DNA from: Pusillimonas sp. T7-7
GTDB lineage: Bacteria > Pseudomonadota > Gammaproteobacteria > Burkholderiales > Burkholderiaceae_B
Length of the DNA stretch: 64,000 bases
Direction: 5' to 3'
NCBI RefSeq assembly: GCF_000209655.1
Contig: NC_015458.1
Coordinates: 2,232,001-2,296,000, forward strand
Below are positions 26,995 through 36,835 of this stretch, in pieces. The notes under the pieces are model-generated. The model saw only the letters and a list, made by a program, of their open reading frames with translations, had not been told where the DNA came from and made no database searches. Both the position numbers and the translations under genes were made by a program. Within the stretch, counting starts at the first letter, position 1. The number at the start of each line of letters is the position of its first letter.

Positions 26995-27924
26995 TCAACT
27001 GCTTATCCAGTGTCGAAGCGGATGATCAATCAGCCCCGGACAAGCCCAGGCACTTTGAACAAACGCGTCATCGTTTTCACGAGACATTTTACTGATAATT
27101 TGCTGCCTGGACACCTGCGCCTGTTGTAAAGTTACAAACTCAACAAAAACACATGCACCAGAGCCGCTCATTCTTGCGCTGAGCCCATGTTCAGACAAGC
27201 ATTTGACCGCCTGCTCGACTACGGGGTGCTTCGCAAAAACGACTGGCTCAAGATCATTGCTGCCAAATAAACCGTTTTTATAAAAACCGTTATTAGGTGC
27301 ATTAATTTTTTGCCAATCAGCAAAGACCGATATTTTGACGCAAGCTGTATTCCTTGTCAAATCGGGCGATGAAAAAACATCTGCCGTCGAGACGTGCTGC
27401 GGCGGATGCACAACAAGATAAGCACGCTCGGGCAAGTCGACCGGCGACAGAATATTGCCTACGCCCTGTGCAAATGCCGGACGCCCATATATGAACACCG
27501 GTACATCGGCGCCCAGCGGCCGTGCCAAAGCCATCAACTCGTCGCGGCCAAGATTAGTTTGCCAAAGCCGGTTCAAGGCGATCAGCGCAGAGGCCGCATC
27601 GCTGGACCCGCCTCCCAGGCCGCCGCCTGCAGGTATACGCTTTTCGTAACGAATCTGGGCGCCTTGCGCTGTGCCGGTAGCTTTCTGCAACGCACGCGCC
27701 GCGCGCAACACCAGATCATCTTGTGCCGCCAGCCCTGGCAGACCTACTCCGGCATCGCGTTCAATTTTGCCATCACGGCGCAAATCAAAGCTTAAGCTGT
27801 CACACAAATCAATAAAGCGGAATACCGTTTCCAGCGTGTGGTAGCCGTCGTCGCGACGACCCGTGACATGCAGGAAAAGATTGATCTTTGCCGGCGCGGG
27901 CACATCGTACAAAGCCACTGGCAT
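26995..27924 (-). CDS. ispE: 4-diphosphocytidyl-2-C-methyl-D-erythritol kinase
   Basis: A 309-residue GHMP kinase of the MEP isoprenoid pathway. PAPAKINLFLHVTGRRDDGYH near the N-terminus and the ATP loop PAGGGLGGGSSDAAS are diagnostic; GSGACVFVEF is the C-terminal motif. It lies between lolB (24 nt) and tRNA-Gln (2 nt), the conserved Burkholderiales order. Confidence 0.96.
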   Translation of the reverse strand: MPVALYDVPAPAKINLFLHVTGRRDDGYHTLETVFRFIDLCDSLSFDLRRDGKIERDAGVGLPGLAAQDDLVLRAARALQKATGTAQGAQIRYEKRIPAGGGLGGGSSDAASALIALNRLWQTNLGRDELMALARPLGADVPVFIYGRPAFAQGVGNILSPVDLPERAYLVVHPPQHVSTADVFSSPDLTRNTACVKISVFADWQKINAPNNGFYKNGLFGSNDLEPVVFAKHPVVEQAVKCLSEHGLSARMSGSGACVFVEFVTLQQAQVSRQQIISKMSRENDDAFVQSAWACPGLIDHPLRHWISS

Positions 27925-27948
27925 TATCCTTTACGCGGGTCAGCGGCA

Positions 27949-28533
27949 CTAGTGGCCGTCAACAACCAGCCGCAGGCTGATATTGCGATTGCTGTCGTTG
28001 CGATTCAATTGCAATAGTCGCGGTCCCTGATCATCGTAGCGTGACAGTTGCACGCGCCAGCCGTTCTGTCTGAATTCTGTAATTTGGCCCGCATCATTTT
28101 TTTGCACATCATCAGTACGATCCTGGCCTGTTTGACCGCGCAACCAGTCGCGCAAGCCGGCAACAGGCATGGGACTGCCCAGCACGAGCTCAACCAACGC
28201 GTCAGGATGTTCCGCCCGCTCTTGCTCGCCATTGCTGCGCGTCATGACCGCCTGGCCAGGCGACACTTCAACACGTGCCAAAGTGCTGCCAAGCGGGTTG
28301 GCAAGATCCAGTATCAGCATGCGTCCGTCGTCATGCCACGCAAAGCCCCCCTGTACCGCATCGCGCTGTCCGCCAAAATTCTGAACATTGAGCGCAAATC
28401 GCCCTGTACGGTCAAAGGCTTCGGTATGAGCATCTACGCCTATGCGTTGAGGCGTTGCGCAAGCCGTCAGCAATAACGCAAGAAATCCGGCACACCACCA
28501 CAAACGACTGCGCTTGGGCCACAAAACCATCAT
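27949..28533 (-). CDS. lolB: Outer-membrane lipoprotein localisation protein LolB
   Basis: A 194-residue lipoprotein receptor of the outer membrane. The signal peptide ends in the lipobox LLTAC, giving lipidated C25. GRFALNVQNFGGQRDAVQGGFAW and WLRGQ fit LolB. Two adjacent ATG codons (28533 and 28530) are possible starts; the first overlaps the stop of the TPR gene as ATGA. Confidence 0.9.
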   Translation of the reverse strand: MMVLWPKRSRLWWCAGFLALLLTACATPQRIGVDAHTEAFDRTGRFALNVQNFGGQRDAVQGGFAWHDDGRMLILDLANPLGSTLARVEVSPGQAVMTRSNGEQERAEHPDALVELVLGSPMPVAGLRDWLRGQTGQDRTDDVQKNDAGQITEFRQNGWRVQLSRYDDQGPRLLQLNRNDSNRNISLRLVVDGH

Positions 28534-30309
28534 TTCAGGGTAACTCCTAATCGTTCCAGTGTTCTAAGCAGAGTGTCGTTTTCGGGCTCACGCTTCAGGC
28601 CTTCTTTCCAGATCGCCGTGGCCTCGCTGGCACGCTGACTGACCCACAGCACCTCACCCAGATGCGCCGCCACGTCGGCTGAAGGCAACTGCCGGTAAGA
28701 ACGTTCAAGATACTCGATGGCAGCCTCGTAGTCGCCCACACGGAACAAATACCAACCTACGCTATCCAGAATATAGGGGTTGTCGGGATCGAGGTCGAGG
28801 GCGCGCTCGAGCAGATCTTCAGCTTCGTCCAGCAACCGGTTCTGATCGGCGTAGGTATAGCCCAGGGCGTTATAGGCATTGGCGTTGCTGGGATCGATTT
28901 CGATCACCTTTTTCATGAGGGTTTCAAACCCTTCGATATTGCCCTGACGCTCTTGCAGCATAGCCAAATCGTACTTGATCTCGGCCGAGCCTGGAATTTC
29001 CTGGTCGGCTTTTTGCAGAACTTCGACAGCCGCATCAGTGCGCCCTGCTTCGCGATAAATGGACGCCAACGTCAGGGCGGCCACCGTTCGTTCGTGATCA
29101 TCCTGCGGCTTAAGAGCATCTATAGTGGCCTTGGCCTTGACCAAATCACCCTGGCGGGCCTGCAGGACAGCTTTATGCACCTCAGCCTGATAACGCAGCG
29201 AACCATCGTCTATCAAGTCCAGCTGCGCAATGGCATCGTCCAGCCGACCTTGCTTCTCGGCAATCTGAACCAGCAGCAAGCGCGCATCGGAAGCGTCGGC
29301 GATGGCGCTACTGGCCTTGTCATTTATCGCCTGTCTGCGCTGAGTCTGCACTTTGATGTAATCATTCAGCAGCCCTTTGGCCACATCGAGGTTGTCTGCC
29401 CGAATGTTGACCTCGGCCTCGGTATACAGCAAGTCGAAATCTTCGGGGGCATGCCGACGCATGGCGGCAACCTGATCCAGCGCCACCTGGTATTCACGCC
29501 GCTCAACCAAACGGTTGATCAGCATCAGCTGCAGACGGCGGCGTTCGGGGTGCTCGGCCAGATAGGCCCGGGTCTGACTGATGGCCTTGTCGGAATCCAC
29601 CTTGAGACCATATTCAAGCACGCGTTGGGCGGCGTCTTCGGAATCGGGCTCCAGAGCCTGTGCTTTTTGAGATTCGTTCAAGGCACGCCCGGCGTCCAGC
29701 GCCGCCCAGGCGGCATCGGCCAGCGCCAAATGCGCAACAGCCAGTCCTCGCACCGACTCGGGCAAAGCTTGTTCCATGACCTCGAGCGCCAGGCGCTTGT
29801 CAGCCATTTTGCTGACAATAGCCGCCGCCTGGCCAATCGCCTGCTCCTTATCGTCGGCCTTTTCAATACGGGCTTTCAAGGTCGAGGCCGAGCCTGCTGT
29901 CTGGCCATACGAGGCTGACAGCGCCCAGCGACGAAGCTACGGCTTCCGGGTCTTGGGGCGAGAGCATGGCCCATATGCGCGCAGAGGCCAGCGCACGCGA
30001 CAGGTCGCGTGCAACCATGGAAAATTGGAACGCCCGCTTGGCCAAACGCGGATCGGATGTATCGCGTGCCAGATCCAGCATCGTCTGGCTGGCCAGATCG
30101 TAGTCTCCGCGGGTAGCCGATAATTCAGCTGCCACTACCCTGTACAGGATATCGGCGGTAAGCTTGACAGCTGGAAGTTCGCCCGCCCTTAAGCGGATGA
30201 TCTCGCCCCGCTGGTACTCAAGGTCGTCTGTAGCGGCCTGCACGGGCGCAGACCAGGACGCGCTAAGCGAAGCAACCACCGCCAACAGCAAAGGAATGGA
30301 GAGTTTCAT
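28530..30309 (-). pseudogene. Tetratricopeptide-repeat protein, split by a 1-base frameshift
   Basis: Two frames together encode one secreted TPR protein of about 592 residues. The first (29863-30309) has an ATG, a signal peptide ending in PVQA, and reads ...SPQDPEAVASSL before leaving the frame. The second (28530-29879) continues with many TPR units (for example NANAYNALGYTYADQNRLLDEAEDL). Removing one C from the CCC run at 29924-29926 joins them as SSL-ALSASYGQTAGSASTLKAR with no gap. Large TPR proteins upstream of lolB are usual in this group. Either a true mutation or a sequencing error; the downstream part shows no other damage. Confidence 0.85.
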
Positions 30310-30393
30310 TCAGGAGAACCAACGCCGCTGCGCCCGCAAGAAGCGTCAGATGGCAAAATTACACAATCAGATTTAGGATGTTATCACCCCCTT

Positions 30394-31221
30394 ATGCCTG
30401 AGCTACCAGAAGTCGAAACCACGCGTCGCGGAATTGCGACGATTATGACCGGCAAACAGCTGAAAAACTTCGTCGTTTACGAGCCGCGCATGCGTTGGCC
30501 CATACCAGATGGCCTGGCTGCAACCATTAGCGGGCACAAAGTGCTGTCCTGCGAGCGTCGCGGCAAATATTTGCTGATCAATTTCGAGCATGGAACACAA
30601 ATCATCCATTTGGGCATGTCGGGATCCTTGCGCCGTGTACCCGCCTCCGAAGCACGACGCAAGCACGACCATGCCGAATGGATATTTGACGACGCACGCT
30701 TTTTACTGCACGACCCGCGCCGTTTCGGCGCGGTGCTCTGGCACGATGCAGCTCAAGGCCCTGTTGCCAACCATCCGTTGCTCGCCAAACTGGGTATAGA
30801 ACCTTTCGATGCCCAATTCACGTCCAGTTATCTATACGAACGGCTACGCGGAAGAACCCAGGCCATTAAACAAACACTCCTGGCTGGCGACATCGTAGTC
30901 GGAGTCGGCAATATATATGCTTCAGAATCCCTGTTTCTGGCACGCATCAATCCACGCACAGCCGCCGGCAGCCTGTCGCGCGCTCGTTGCCAAGCATTGA
31001 TGCAAGCCATACAAATCACTTTGCGCAACGCGCTCGAATCGGGTGGCAGCACCCTGCGCGACTACGTCAATGCCACGGGTGAACCTGGCGCCTATTTTGC
31101 CCTGCACTCGGCCGTATACGAAAAATCAGGCCAGCCCTGCCAGTTATGCGCCACACCCATAAAGCGCATCATCCAGGGGCAGCGAGCCACCTACTACTGC
31201 CCAAAATGTCAGCGCCGCTGA
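30394..31221 (+). CDS. mutM: Formamidopyrimidine-DNA glycosylase (Fpg)
   Basis: A 275-residue bifunctional glycosylase/AP lyase removing oxidised purines. The N-terminus PELPEVETTRRG carries the catalytic Pro and Glu after Met removal. The H2TH region and the C-terminal zinc finger CQLCATPIKRIIQGQRATYYCPKC are complete. It is divergent from the TPR gene across 84 bp. Confidence 0.96.
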   Translation: MPELPEVETTRRGIATIMTGKQLKNFVVYEPRMRWPIPDGLAATISGHKVLSCERRGKYLLINFEHGTQIIHLGMSGSLRRVPASEARRKHDHAEWIFDDARFLLHDPRRFGAVLWHDAAQGPVANHPLLAKLGIEPFDAQFTSSYLYERLRGRTQAIKQTLLAGDIVVGVGNIYASESLFLARINPRTAAGSLSRARCQALMQAIQITLRNALESGGSTLRDYVNATGEPGAYFALHSAVYEKSGQPCQLCATPIKRIIQGQRATYYCPKCQRR

Positions 31222-31226
31222 CCATA

Positions 31227-31261
31227 ATTCGTTCATAACGAATACATTGCATATAAACGAA
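31227..31261. promoter_or_regulatory. Candidate operator of the aromatic-degradation operon
   Basis: A perfect palindrome ATTCGTT-CAT-AACGAAT occupies 31227-31243, and a second AACGAA half-site lies at 31256-31261. It sits 60-76 bp before the first gene of the operon. TTCG/CGAA symmetry of this kind is common for IclR-type regulators of aromatic catabolism, but no such regulator gene is in the window. Confidence 0.55.
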
Positions 31262-31302
31262 CAATCTTCTATATTTAAATCATAAACCGGAGACTACGCC
31301 TC

Positions 31303-32256
31303 ATGAGCAAACAATTCGCATCCCACGCCGACCTCGACGACAAGGTCGTTTCATTTGAAAAGCTTTCAGACAACGCCTATGCCTATACGGCCGAAGGCGA
31401 CCCCAATACAGGCATTATCATTGGTGATGACGCCGTCATGGTCATCGATACCCAGGCCACTCCGGTCATGGCGCAAGACGTCATCCGCCGCGTAAAAGAG
31501 GTCACCGACAAACCCATTAAATACATTCTGCTTTCGCACTATCACGCTGTGCGCGTGTTGGGCGCCTCGGCCTACAACGCCCAGGAAATCATCGCCAGCC
31601 GCGACACCTACGATCTGATCGTCGAGCGCGGCGAACAAGACAAGGCGAGCGAAATCGCCCGCTTCCCCCGGCTTTTCCGCAACGTAGAGTCGGTTCCTCC
31701 CGGCCTGACCTGGCCCACCATCACTTTCGACGGCGAAATGACGGTCAACCTGGGCAATCTCGAAGTGCAGATTCTGCAGGTGGGCCGCGGCCACACCAAA
31801 GGCGACACCATTGCCTGGCTGCCGGAACAGCGTATTTTGTTTGCGGGCGACCTGGTCGAGTACCAGTCCACCCCTTATGCAGGCGACTGCTACTTCCGCG
31901 AATGGCCGCACACCCTCGACACCCTGGCCGAGTTCAGTGCCGAAAAAATGGTGCCCGGGCGCGGACCCGCCCTGAAGTCCGCCAGCGAGGTCCGTAAAGG
32001 CCTGGCCGGCACACGAGCCTTCCTGACCGACTTGTATACCTGCGTCAACAACGGCGTGGCCGAAGGCAAAGACCTGAAAGCCATTTACCGCGAAACCTAC
32101 GATTTCATGAAGCCGCGTTATGCAGACTGGGTCATTTTTGACCATTGCATGCCATTCGACGTATCGCGCGCCTACGACGAAGCCACGGGCCACGACGACC
32201 CGCGCATCTGGACTGCAGAGCGCGACATAGAAATGTGGAAGCAACTCGAAGGCTAG
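31303..32256 (+). CDS. Metallo-beta-lactamase-fold hydrolase with degenerate metal motif
   Basis: A 317-residue MBL-fold protein. The fold is clear from DAVMVIDTQATPVMAQDVI, VGRGHTKGDTIAWLP and ILFAGDLVEY. The HxHxDH motif is replaced by LSHYHAVRVLGA: two histidines remain, but the Asp-His pair is missing. It may bind one metal or act differently from classic hydrolases. It is the first gene before the MhaA-like monooxygenase (42 nt), so a role in aromatic breakdown, such as hydrolysing a lactone or thioester, is conceivable. Function unknown. Confidence 0.8.
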   Translation: MSKQFASHADLDDKVVSFEKLSDNAYAYTAEGDPNTGIIIGDDAVMVIDTQATPVMAQDVIRRVKEVTDKPIKYILLSHYHAVRVLGASAYNAQEIIASRDTYDLIVERGEQDKASEIARFPRLFRNVESVPPGLTWPTITFDGEMTVNLGNLEVQILQVGRGHTKGDTIAWLPEQRILFAGDLVEYQSTPYAGDCYFREWPHTLDTLAEFSAEKMVPGRGPALKSASEVRKGLAGTRAFLTDLYTCVNNGVAEGKDLKAIYRETYDFMKPRYADWVIFDHCMPFDVSRAYDEATGHDDPRIWTAERDIEMWKQLEG

Positions 32257-32298
32257 CTCCATTTCCAAAACAAAATAGCACCAACCAGGAGTAAAGGT

Positions 32299-33969
32299 GT
32301 GGGAGACATCGATTACCAGGCTCTGGAGTTTGACTACCGCCCAGTAGGGCAAGGCGACAAGCGCCACCCTGTTGTCATCGTGGGCGCCGGGCCGGTCGGC
32401 CTGTCCATGGCGCTTGATCTGGCACAAAAAAACTTGCCCATCGTCGTTATAGACGATGACTACCGCCTGTCCACCGGATCACGCGCCATTTGCTTTGCCA
32501 AGCGCACCCTGGACATCTGGGACAGGCTGGGCGTGGGCGAACGCATGGTGCAAAAAGGTATCTCGTGGAATGTCGGGCGGGTTTATTTTCAGAACGAAGA
32601 GGTCTGGCGTTTTGACCTGCTGCCCGAACAAGGGCACCGCCGGCCGGCCTTCATCAATCTGCAGCAATACTATTGCGAAGGCTTTCTATACGAACAAGCG
32701 GCCAGCCACCCCAATATAGAACTGCGCTGGAAGCACAAGGCCGTAGCGGTCGAACCGCTAAGCGACGGCGTAAAGGTCACGGTAGACACCCCCGACGGCG
32801 CCTATACCATGACAGCCGACTGGCTGCTGGCCTGTGACGGCGCCCGTTCACCCTTACGGAAAATGCTGGGCCAGGAAAGCCACGGGCGTACCTTCCACGA
32901 CCGCTTCCTGATTGCCGATGTCCGTATGCAGGCCCACTTCCCCACCGAGCGCTGGTTCTGGTTCGACCCGCCCTTTCATCCCGGGCAATCTGTGTTGCTG
33001 CACAGTCAGCCCGACAATGTCTGGCGCATAGACTTCCAGCTGGGCTGGGATGCCGACCCGGTGGAAGAGGTCAAGCCTGAAAACGTCATTCCACGCATAC
33101 GCGCCCTGCTGGGCCCCGACACGCAGTTCGAACTGGAGTGGGTCAGCGTCTATACCTTTGCCTGCGAACGCATGGATCGGTTTCGGCATCAACGCATTCT
33201 CTTTGCCGGCGATGCCGCGCACCGCGTGTCGCCTTTCGGTGCGCGCGGCGCCAATAGCGGCATACAAGACGTCGACAATCTGGGCTGGAAGCTGGCGCTG
33301 GTCCATAAAGGCCGTGCCCCCGAAACACTGATAGACAGCTATGCGACCGAACGCGAACTGGCGGCCGACGAAAATATTCTGAATTCATCGCGCTCCACCG
33401 ACTTCATTACGCCCAAAAGCGAGATGAGTCTGCTGTTCCGCAACACGGTCCTGAAACTGGCCAAACACCACGACTTTGCCCGCAAACTGGTCAACAGCGG
33501 CCGCCTTTCCACACCCACCACCTATGCCGGATCATGCCTGAACACCGAAGACTCGGATGAGTTTTCAAGCATTCTGGTTCCCGGCGCGGTGGCGCCCGAT
33601 GGTCCCATCACCGTAGCCGGCCAGCGCGACTGGTGGCTGGGCCAACTTGCGGGTCGATTCGTGGCCGCCTTGTTCTGCAACGACCAGCTCCCCAACAGCA
33701 GCGCGGTGCAGGAGCTTGTACTGCTACAGAAACAAGAGCCTGACTTTAAGGTGATTCTGGTGCTGGCGCCTGGCCTGTCGCAACGCGCGCCAAGCAACAT
33801 GGCCTGGGTGCTGGATCATCAAATGACACTTGCCCGCCGCTACGACGCGCTGGAAGGCGCCTGCTACCTGATACGGCCCGATCATCATATAGCCGCGCGC
33901 TGGCGCTCGCCAGATGTGCAGCGCATTCAGGCTGCGTTGCGCCGTGCTTGCGGCCAGGAGACCTCATGA
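32299..33969 (+). CDS. FAD-dependent aromatic monooxygenase, MhaA-like (3-hydroxyphenylacetate 6-hydroxylase candidate)
   Basis: A 556-residue class A flavin hydroxylase. The FAD motif VIVGAGPVGLSMALDLA, the DG motif LLACDGARSPLRKMLG and the GD motif ILFAGDAAHRVSPFGARG are in order; a thioredoxin-like C-terminal part follows. The start is GTG at 32299. Size, a 68-residue partner that overlaps by 4 nt, and the downstream hmgA-fahA match the two-component MhaAB hydroxylase of Pseudomonas putida, which turns 3-hydroxyphenylacetate into homogentisate. MhpA-type hydroxylases are the alternative. Confidence 0.78.
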   Translation: MGDIDYQALEFDYRPVGQGDKRHPVVIVGAGPVGLSMALDLAQKNLPIVVIDDDYRLSTGSRAICFAKRTLDIWDRLGVGERMVQKGISWNVGRVYFQNEEVWRFDLLPEQGHRRPAFINLQQYYCEGFLYEQAASHPNIELRWKHKAVAVEPLSDGVKVTVDTPDGAYTMTADWLLACDGARSPLRKMLGQESHGRTFHDRFLIADVRMQAHFPTERWFWFDPPFHPGQSVLLHSQPDNVWRIDFQLGWDADPVEEVKPENVIPRIRALLGPDTQFELEWVSVYTFACERMDRFRHQRILFAGDAAHRVSPFGARGANSGIQDVDNLGWKLALVHKGRAPETLIDSYATERELAADENILNSSRSTDFITPKSEMSLLFRNTVLKLAKHHDFARKLVNSGRLSTPTTYAGSCLNTEDSDEFSSILVPGAVAPDGPITVAGQRDWWLGQLAGRFVAALFCNDQLPNSSAVQELVLLQKQEPDFKVILVLAPGLSQRAPSNMAWVLDHQMTLARRYDALEGACYLIRPDHHIAARWRSPDVQRIQAALRRACGQETS

Positions 33970-34172
33970 GCCATTTGAATACGCAATCCCGATTTACCTC
34001 GCCCGACGATTTCTACGAGCGGCTTATTGACGCACATCGCGACCTCAGTCTTGAGCAAAGCCATGCCATGAACGCCGCACTCGTCCTGCTTTTATCCAAT
34101 CATATCGGCAATCTGGACGTCGTTGATGAAGCCCTGACCCAGGCGCGCGCCACTGTCCAGACTGCCCACTGA
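33966..34172 (+). CDS. DUF2783-type small protein, candidate MhaB coupling subunit
   Basis: A 68-residue acidic, helical, cysteine-free protein (SPDDFYERLIDAHRDLS, then NAALVLLLSNHIGN). The ATG overlaps the monooxygenase stop (ATGA), so equal amounts are likely made. It fits DUF2783, and its place matches the small coupling protein MhaB needed by MhaA in P. putida. The coupling role is an inference from position and size. Confidence 0.75.
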   Translation: MSHLNTQSRFTSPDDFYERLIDAHRDLSLEQSHAMNAALVLLLSNHIGNLDVVDEALTQARATVQTAH

Positions 34173-34193
34173 CTCACACTCAGGAACTGCACC

Positions 34194-35495
34194 ATGAACT
34201 CACTTACATACCAATCGGGCTTTGGGAACAACTGCTCTACCGAAGCGCTGCCCGGCGCCCTGCCGCTAGGGCGCAACTCTCCTCAAAACTGCCCTTACGG
34301 CCTGTATGCCGAACAATTGTCGGGTACCGCCTTTACCGTGCCACGCGCCGAAAGCCGCCGTTCATGGCTATATCGCATACGCCCGGCCGCCCTGCAAAAA
34401 GCCTTTGAACCCTATGGCGGCGCATCAGCCTGGACGGGCCAGTTCGGGCAGGGGCCGGTCAGCCCCAACCGTCTGCGCTGGAATCCCCTTCCCATGCCAG
34501 ATCAGGCCGCCGACTTTATCGATGGCATGCATACCTGGGCCGGCAACGGCAACAGCGACGATCAGAGCGGCGTCAGCATCAATCTGTATGCAGCCAACCA
34601 ATCCATGCAAAAGCGTTTTTTCTATAACGCCGACGCAGAGATGCTGATCGTTCCCCAGCAAGGCCGTCTGCGACTGGCCACTGAGCTGGGCTTGCTCGAC
34701 ATCGAGCCCTGCGAAATCGCTGTCATTCCTCGTGGCGTGCGCTTGCGCGTTGAACTGCTGGACTCCACCGCACGGGGCTACATGCTGGAAAATTTCGGTG
34801 CAGCGCTAAGGTTGCCTGAGTTGGGCCCCATAGGCTCGAACGGCCTGGCCAACGCTCGCGACTTCCAGATACCTGTGGCTTGGTACGAAGATATCGAAGG
34901 CGAATTCGAACTGATCGCCAAGCTCACCGGGGGCTTTTGGCGCACTCTGCTGTCTCACTCCCCGCTGGATGTCGTTGCCTGGCAGGGTTCCAACGCCCCC
35001 TATAAATATGATCTGCGCCGCTTCAACGCGATAGGCTCCATCAGCTACGATCACCCCGATCCCTGCATTTTCACCGTCCTGACCTCGCCGTCCGACACAC
35101 CGGGAGCCGCCAATATGGACTTTGCGATTTTCCCGCCACGTATCCTGGCCATGGAAAACACCTTCCGGCCGCCCTGGTTCCACCGCAACATCGCCAGCGA
35201 ATTCATGGGCTTGATTCAGGGGGTGTACGACGCCAAGGCCGACGGATTTTCCCCCGGAGGGGCAAGCCTGCACAACTGCATGAGCCCGCACGGCCCCGAT
35301 GCGCAAACCTTCGAAAAGGCAACAATCGCCGACTTGAGCAAACCAGACTACATTCGTAATACCATGGCTTTTATGTTCGAAACGCGGCGGGTCATACGCC
35401 CCACCGACGCCGCCCTGTCATCCGCCACGCTGCAAAGCGGCTACGACGATGCCTGGGCCGGCCTGCAGAAGCATTTCGACCCCAACAAGCCTTGA
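34194..35495 (+). CDS. hmgA: Homogentisate 1,2-dioxygenase
   Basis: A 433-residue Fe(II) ring-cleaving enzyme making maleylacetoacetate. [19 protein letters not shown] opens the protein; the iron ligands lie in [13 protein letters not shown] and [12 protein letters not shown]. Length as usual. RBS AGGAAC precedes the ATG. It is 21 nt after the small DUF2783 gene and 20 nt before fahA. Confidence 0.96.
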   Translation: MNSLTYQSGFGNNCSTEALPGALPLGRNSPQNCPYGLYAEQLSGTAFTVPRAESRRSWLYRIRPAALQKAFEPYGGASAWTGQFGQGPVSPNRLRWNPLPMPDQAADFIDGMHTWAGNGNSDDQSGVSINLYAANQSMQKRFFYNADAEMLIVPQQGRLRLATELGLLDIEPCEIAVIPRGVRLRVELLDSTARGYMLENFGAALRLPELGPIGSNGLANARDFQIPVAWYEDIEGEFELIAKLTGGFWRTLLSHSPLDVVAWQGSNAPYKYDLRRFNAIGSISYDHPDPCIFTVLTSPSDTPGAANMDFAIFPPRILAMENTFRPPWFHRNIASEFMGLIQGVYDAKADGFSPGGASLHNCMSPHGPDAQTFEKATIADLSKPDYIRNTMAFMFETRRVIRPTDAALSSATLQSGYDDAWAGLQKHFDPNKP

Positions 35496-35515
35496 TAAAG
35501 CAACAGGAAACACAT

Positions 35516-36835
35516 ATGTCTTATCTTAATGAAACCCACGATCCGTCACTGCAAAGCTGGGTAGGCTCTGCCAATGTGCCCGGCAATGGTTTTCCCATAC
35601 AGAACCTGCCCTTCGGCGTGTTTCGCCCTGAAGGCAGCCCGCAAGACTTCCGCCCTGGCGTCGCCATCGGCGAACAGGTACTGGATCTTGCCGCCCTGGC
35701 AGAGGCAAACGCCTTCACCGGCAAGGCGGCTGAAGCCCTGAACGCCTGCAAAAGCAATACATTGAACGGCTTGATGAGTCTGGGCCAGCTTTATTGGTCG
35801 GCGCTGCGGCTCGAGCTTTCGCGCGCCCTGCGCAGCGGTTCGGCGCTGCAAGCCACGCTCGAGCCCCTGCTGAGCAATATAAAAGAGGTCGAACTGGGGC
35901 TGCCCGCCCGCATCGGCGACTACACCGATTTCTATATTTCCGAACACCATGCCACCGCGGTGGGCAAGCAGTTCCGTCCCGACAGCCCCTTGTTGCCCAA
36001 CTATAAGTGGGTCCCTATCGGCTACCACGGGCGCGCTTCCAGCATCAATGTATCTGGCCAACCCTTCCCTCGTCCCGTAGGCCAGACACGCCCGGCCACC
36101 GAAGGCGGCACCCCAGGCTTCGGGCCTTGCCAACGCCTGGACTACGAGCTGGAGCTGGGTATTTTCGTGGGGCTGGGCAACACCCAGGGCGACCGCATTG
36201 CCCTGGACGACGCTGATTCACACGTGTTCGGCCTGTGCATTCTGAACGACTGGTCGGCCCGCGACTTGCAGGCATGGGAATACCAGCCGCTAGGCCCCTT
36301 CCTGGCCAAGAATTTTGCCAGTACCATTTCGCCCTGGATCGTCACGCTGGAAGCCCTGGCGCCCTTTCGCATCGCCTTCGAGCGCAGCGCAAGCGATCCG
36401 CAACCCCTGCCTTATCTGAGCTCGACAAAAAACCAGGCCTCGGGTGCTTTTGACATTGGCCTGCAGGTTTTCCTGAGCACACAGAAATCACGCTCCGAGC
36501 ACTTCGAACCGGCCCTGCTGTCGGAATCCAACTTCAAGGAAGCCTACTGGAATATTGCGCAATTACTGGCCCATCATACGGTCAATGGCTGCAACCTCCA
36601 GGCCGGCGACCTGCTGGGCACAGGCACCTTGTCGGGGCCCGAAAAAGGCCAGGAAGGCTCTTTGCTGGAGCTGAACAACGGCGGCAAGCAGCCTGTGAAG
36701 CTGCCCTGGGGTGAAGAACGCAGCTTCCTGCAAGACCATGACGAAGTGATCTTGCGGGCAGCCTGCCACAAGCCAGGCTACCCCACCATCAGCCTGGGGC
36801 AGTCCGCAGGCATGGTGCTGCCCGCAAAAGCCTAG
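35516..36835 (+). CDS. fahA: Fumarylacetoacetase
   Basis: A 439-residue enzyme that splits fumarylacetoacetate into fumarate and acetoacetate. The catalytic and metal-binding blocks are GDYTDFYISEHHATAVG, GYHGRASSI, LDYELELGIFVG and LNDWSARDLQAWEYQPLG. I chose the ATG at 35516 (RBS CAGGAAA), not the upstream in-frame ATT/ATG-poor extension. The needed maleylacetoacetate isomerase is not in the window, so it must lie elsewhere or be bypassed. Confidence 0.95.
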   Translation: MSYLNETHDPSLQSWVGSANVPGNGFPIQNLPFGVFRPEGSPQDFRPGVAIGEQVLDLAALAEANAFTGKAAEALNACKSNTLNGLMSLGQLYWSALRLELSRALRSGSALQATLEPLLSNIKEVELGLPARIGDYTDFYISEHHATAVGKQFRPDSPLLPNYKWVPIGYHGRASSINVSGQPFPRPVGQTRPATEGGTPGFGPCQRLDYELELGIFVGLGNTQGDRIALDDADSHVFGLCILNDWSARDLQAWEYQPLGPFLAKNFASTISPWIVTLEALAPFRIAFERSASDPQPLPYLSSTKNQASGAFDIGLQVFLSTQKSRSEHFEPALLSESNFKEAYWNIAQLLAHHTVNGCNLQAGDLLGTGTLSGPEKGQEGSLLELNNGGKQPVKLPWGEERSFLQDHDEVILRAACHKPGYPTISLGQSAGMVLPAKA

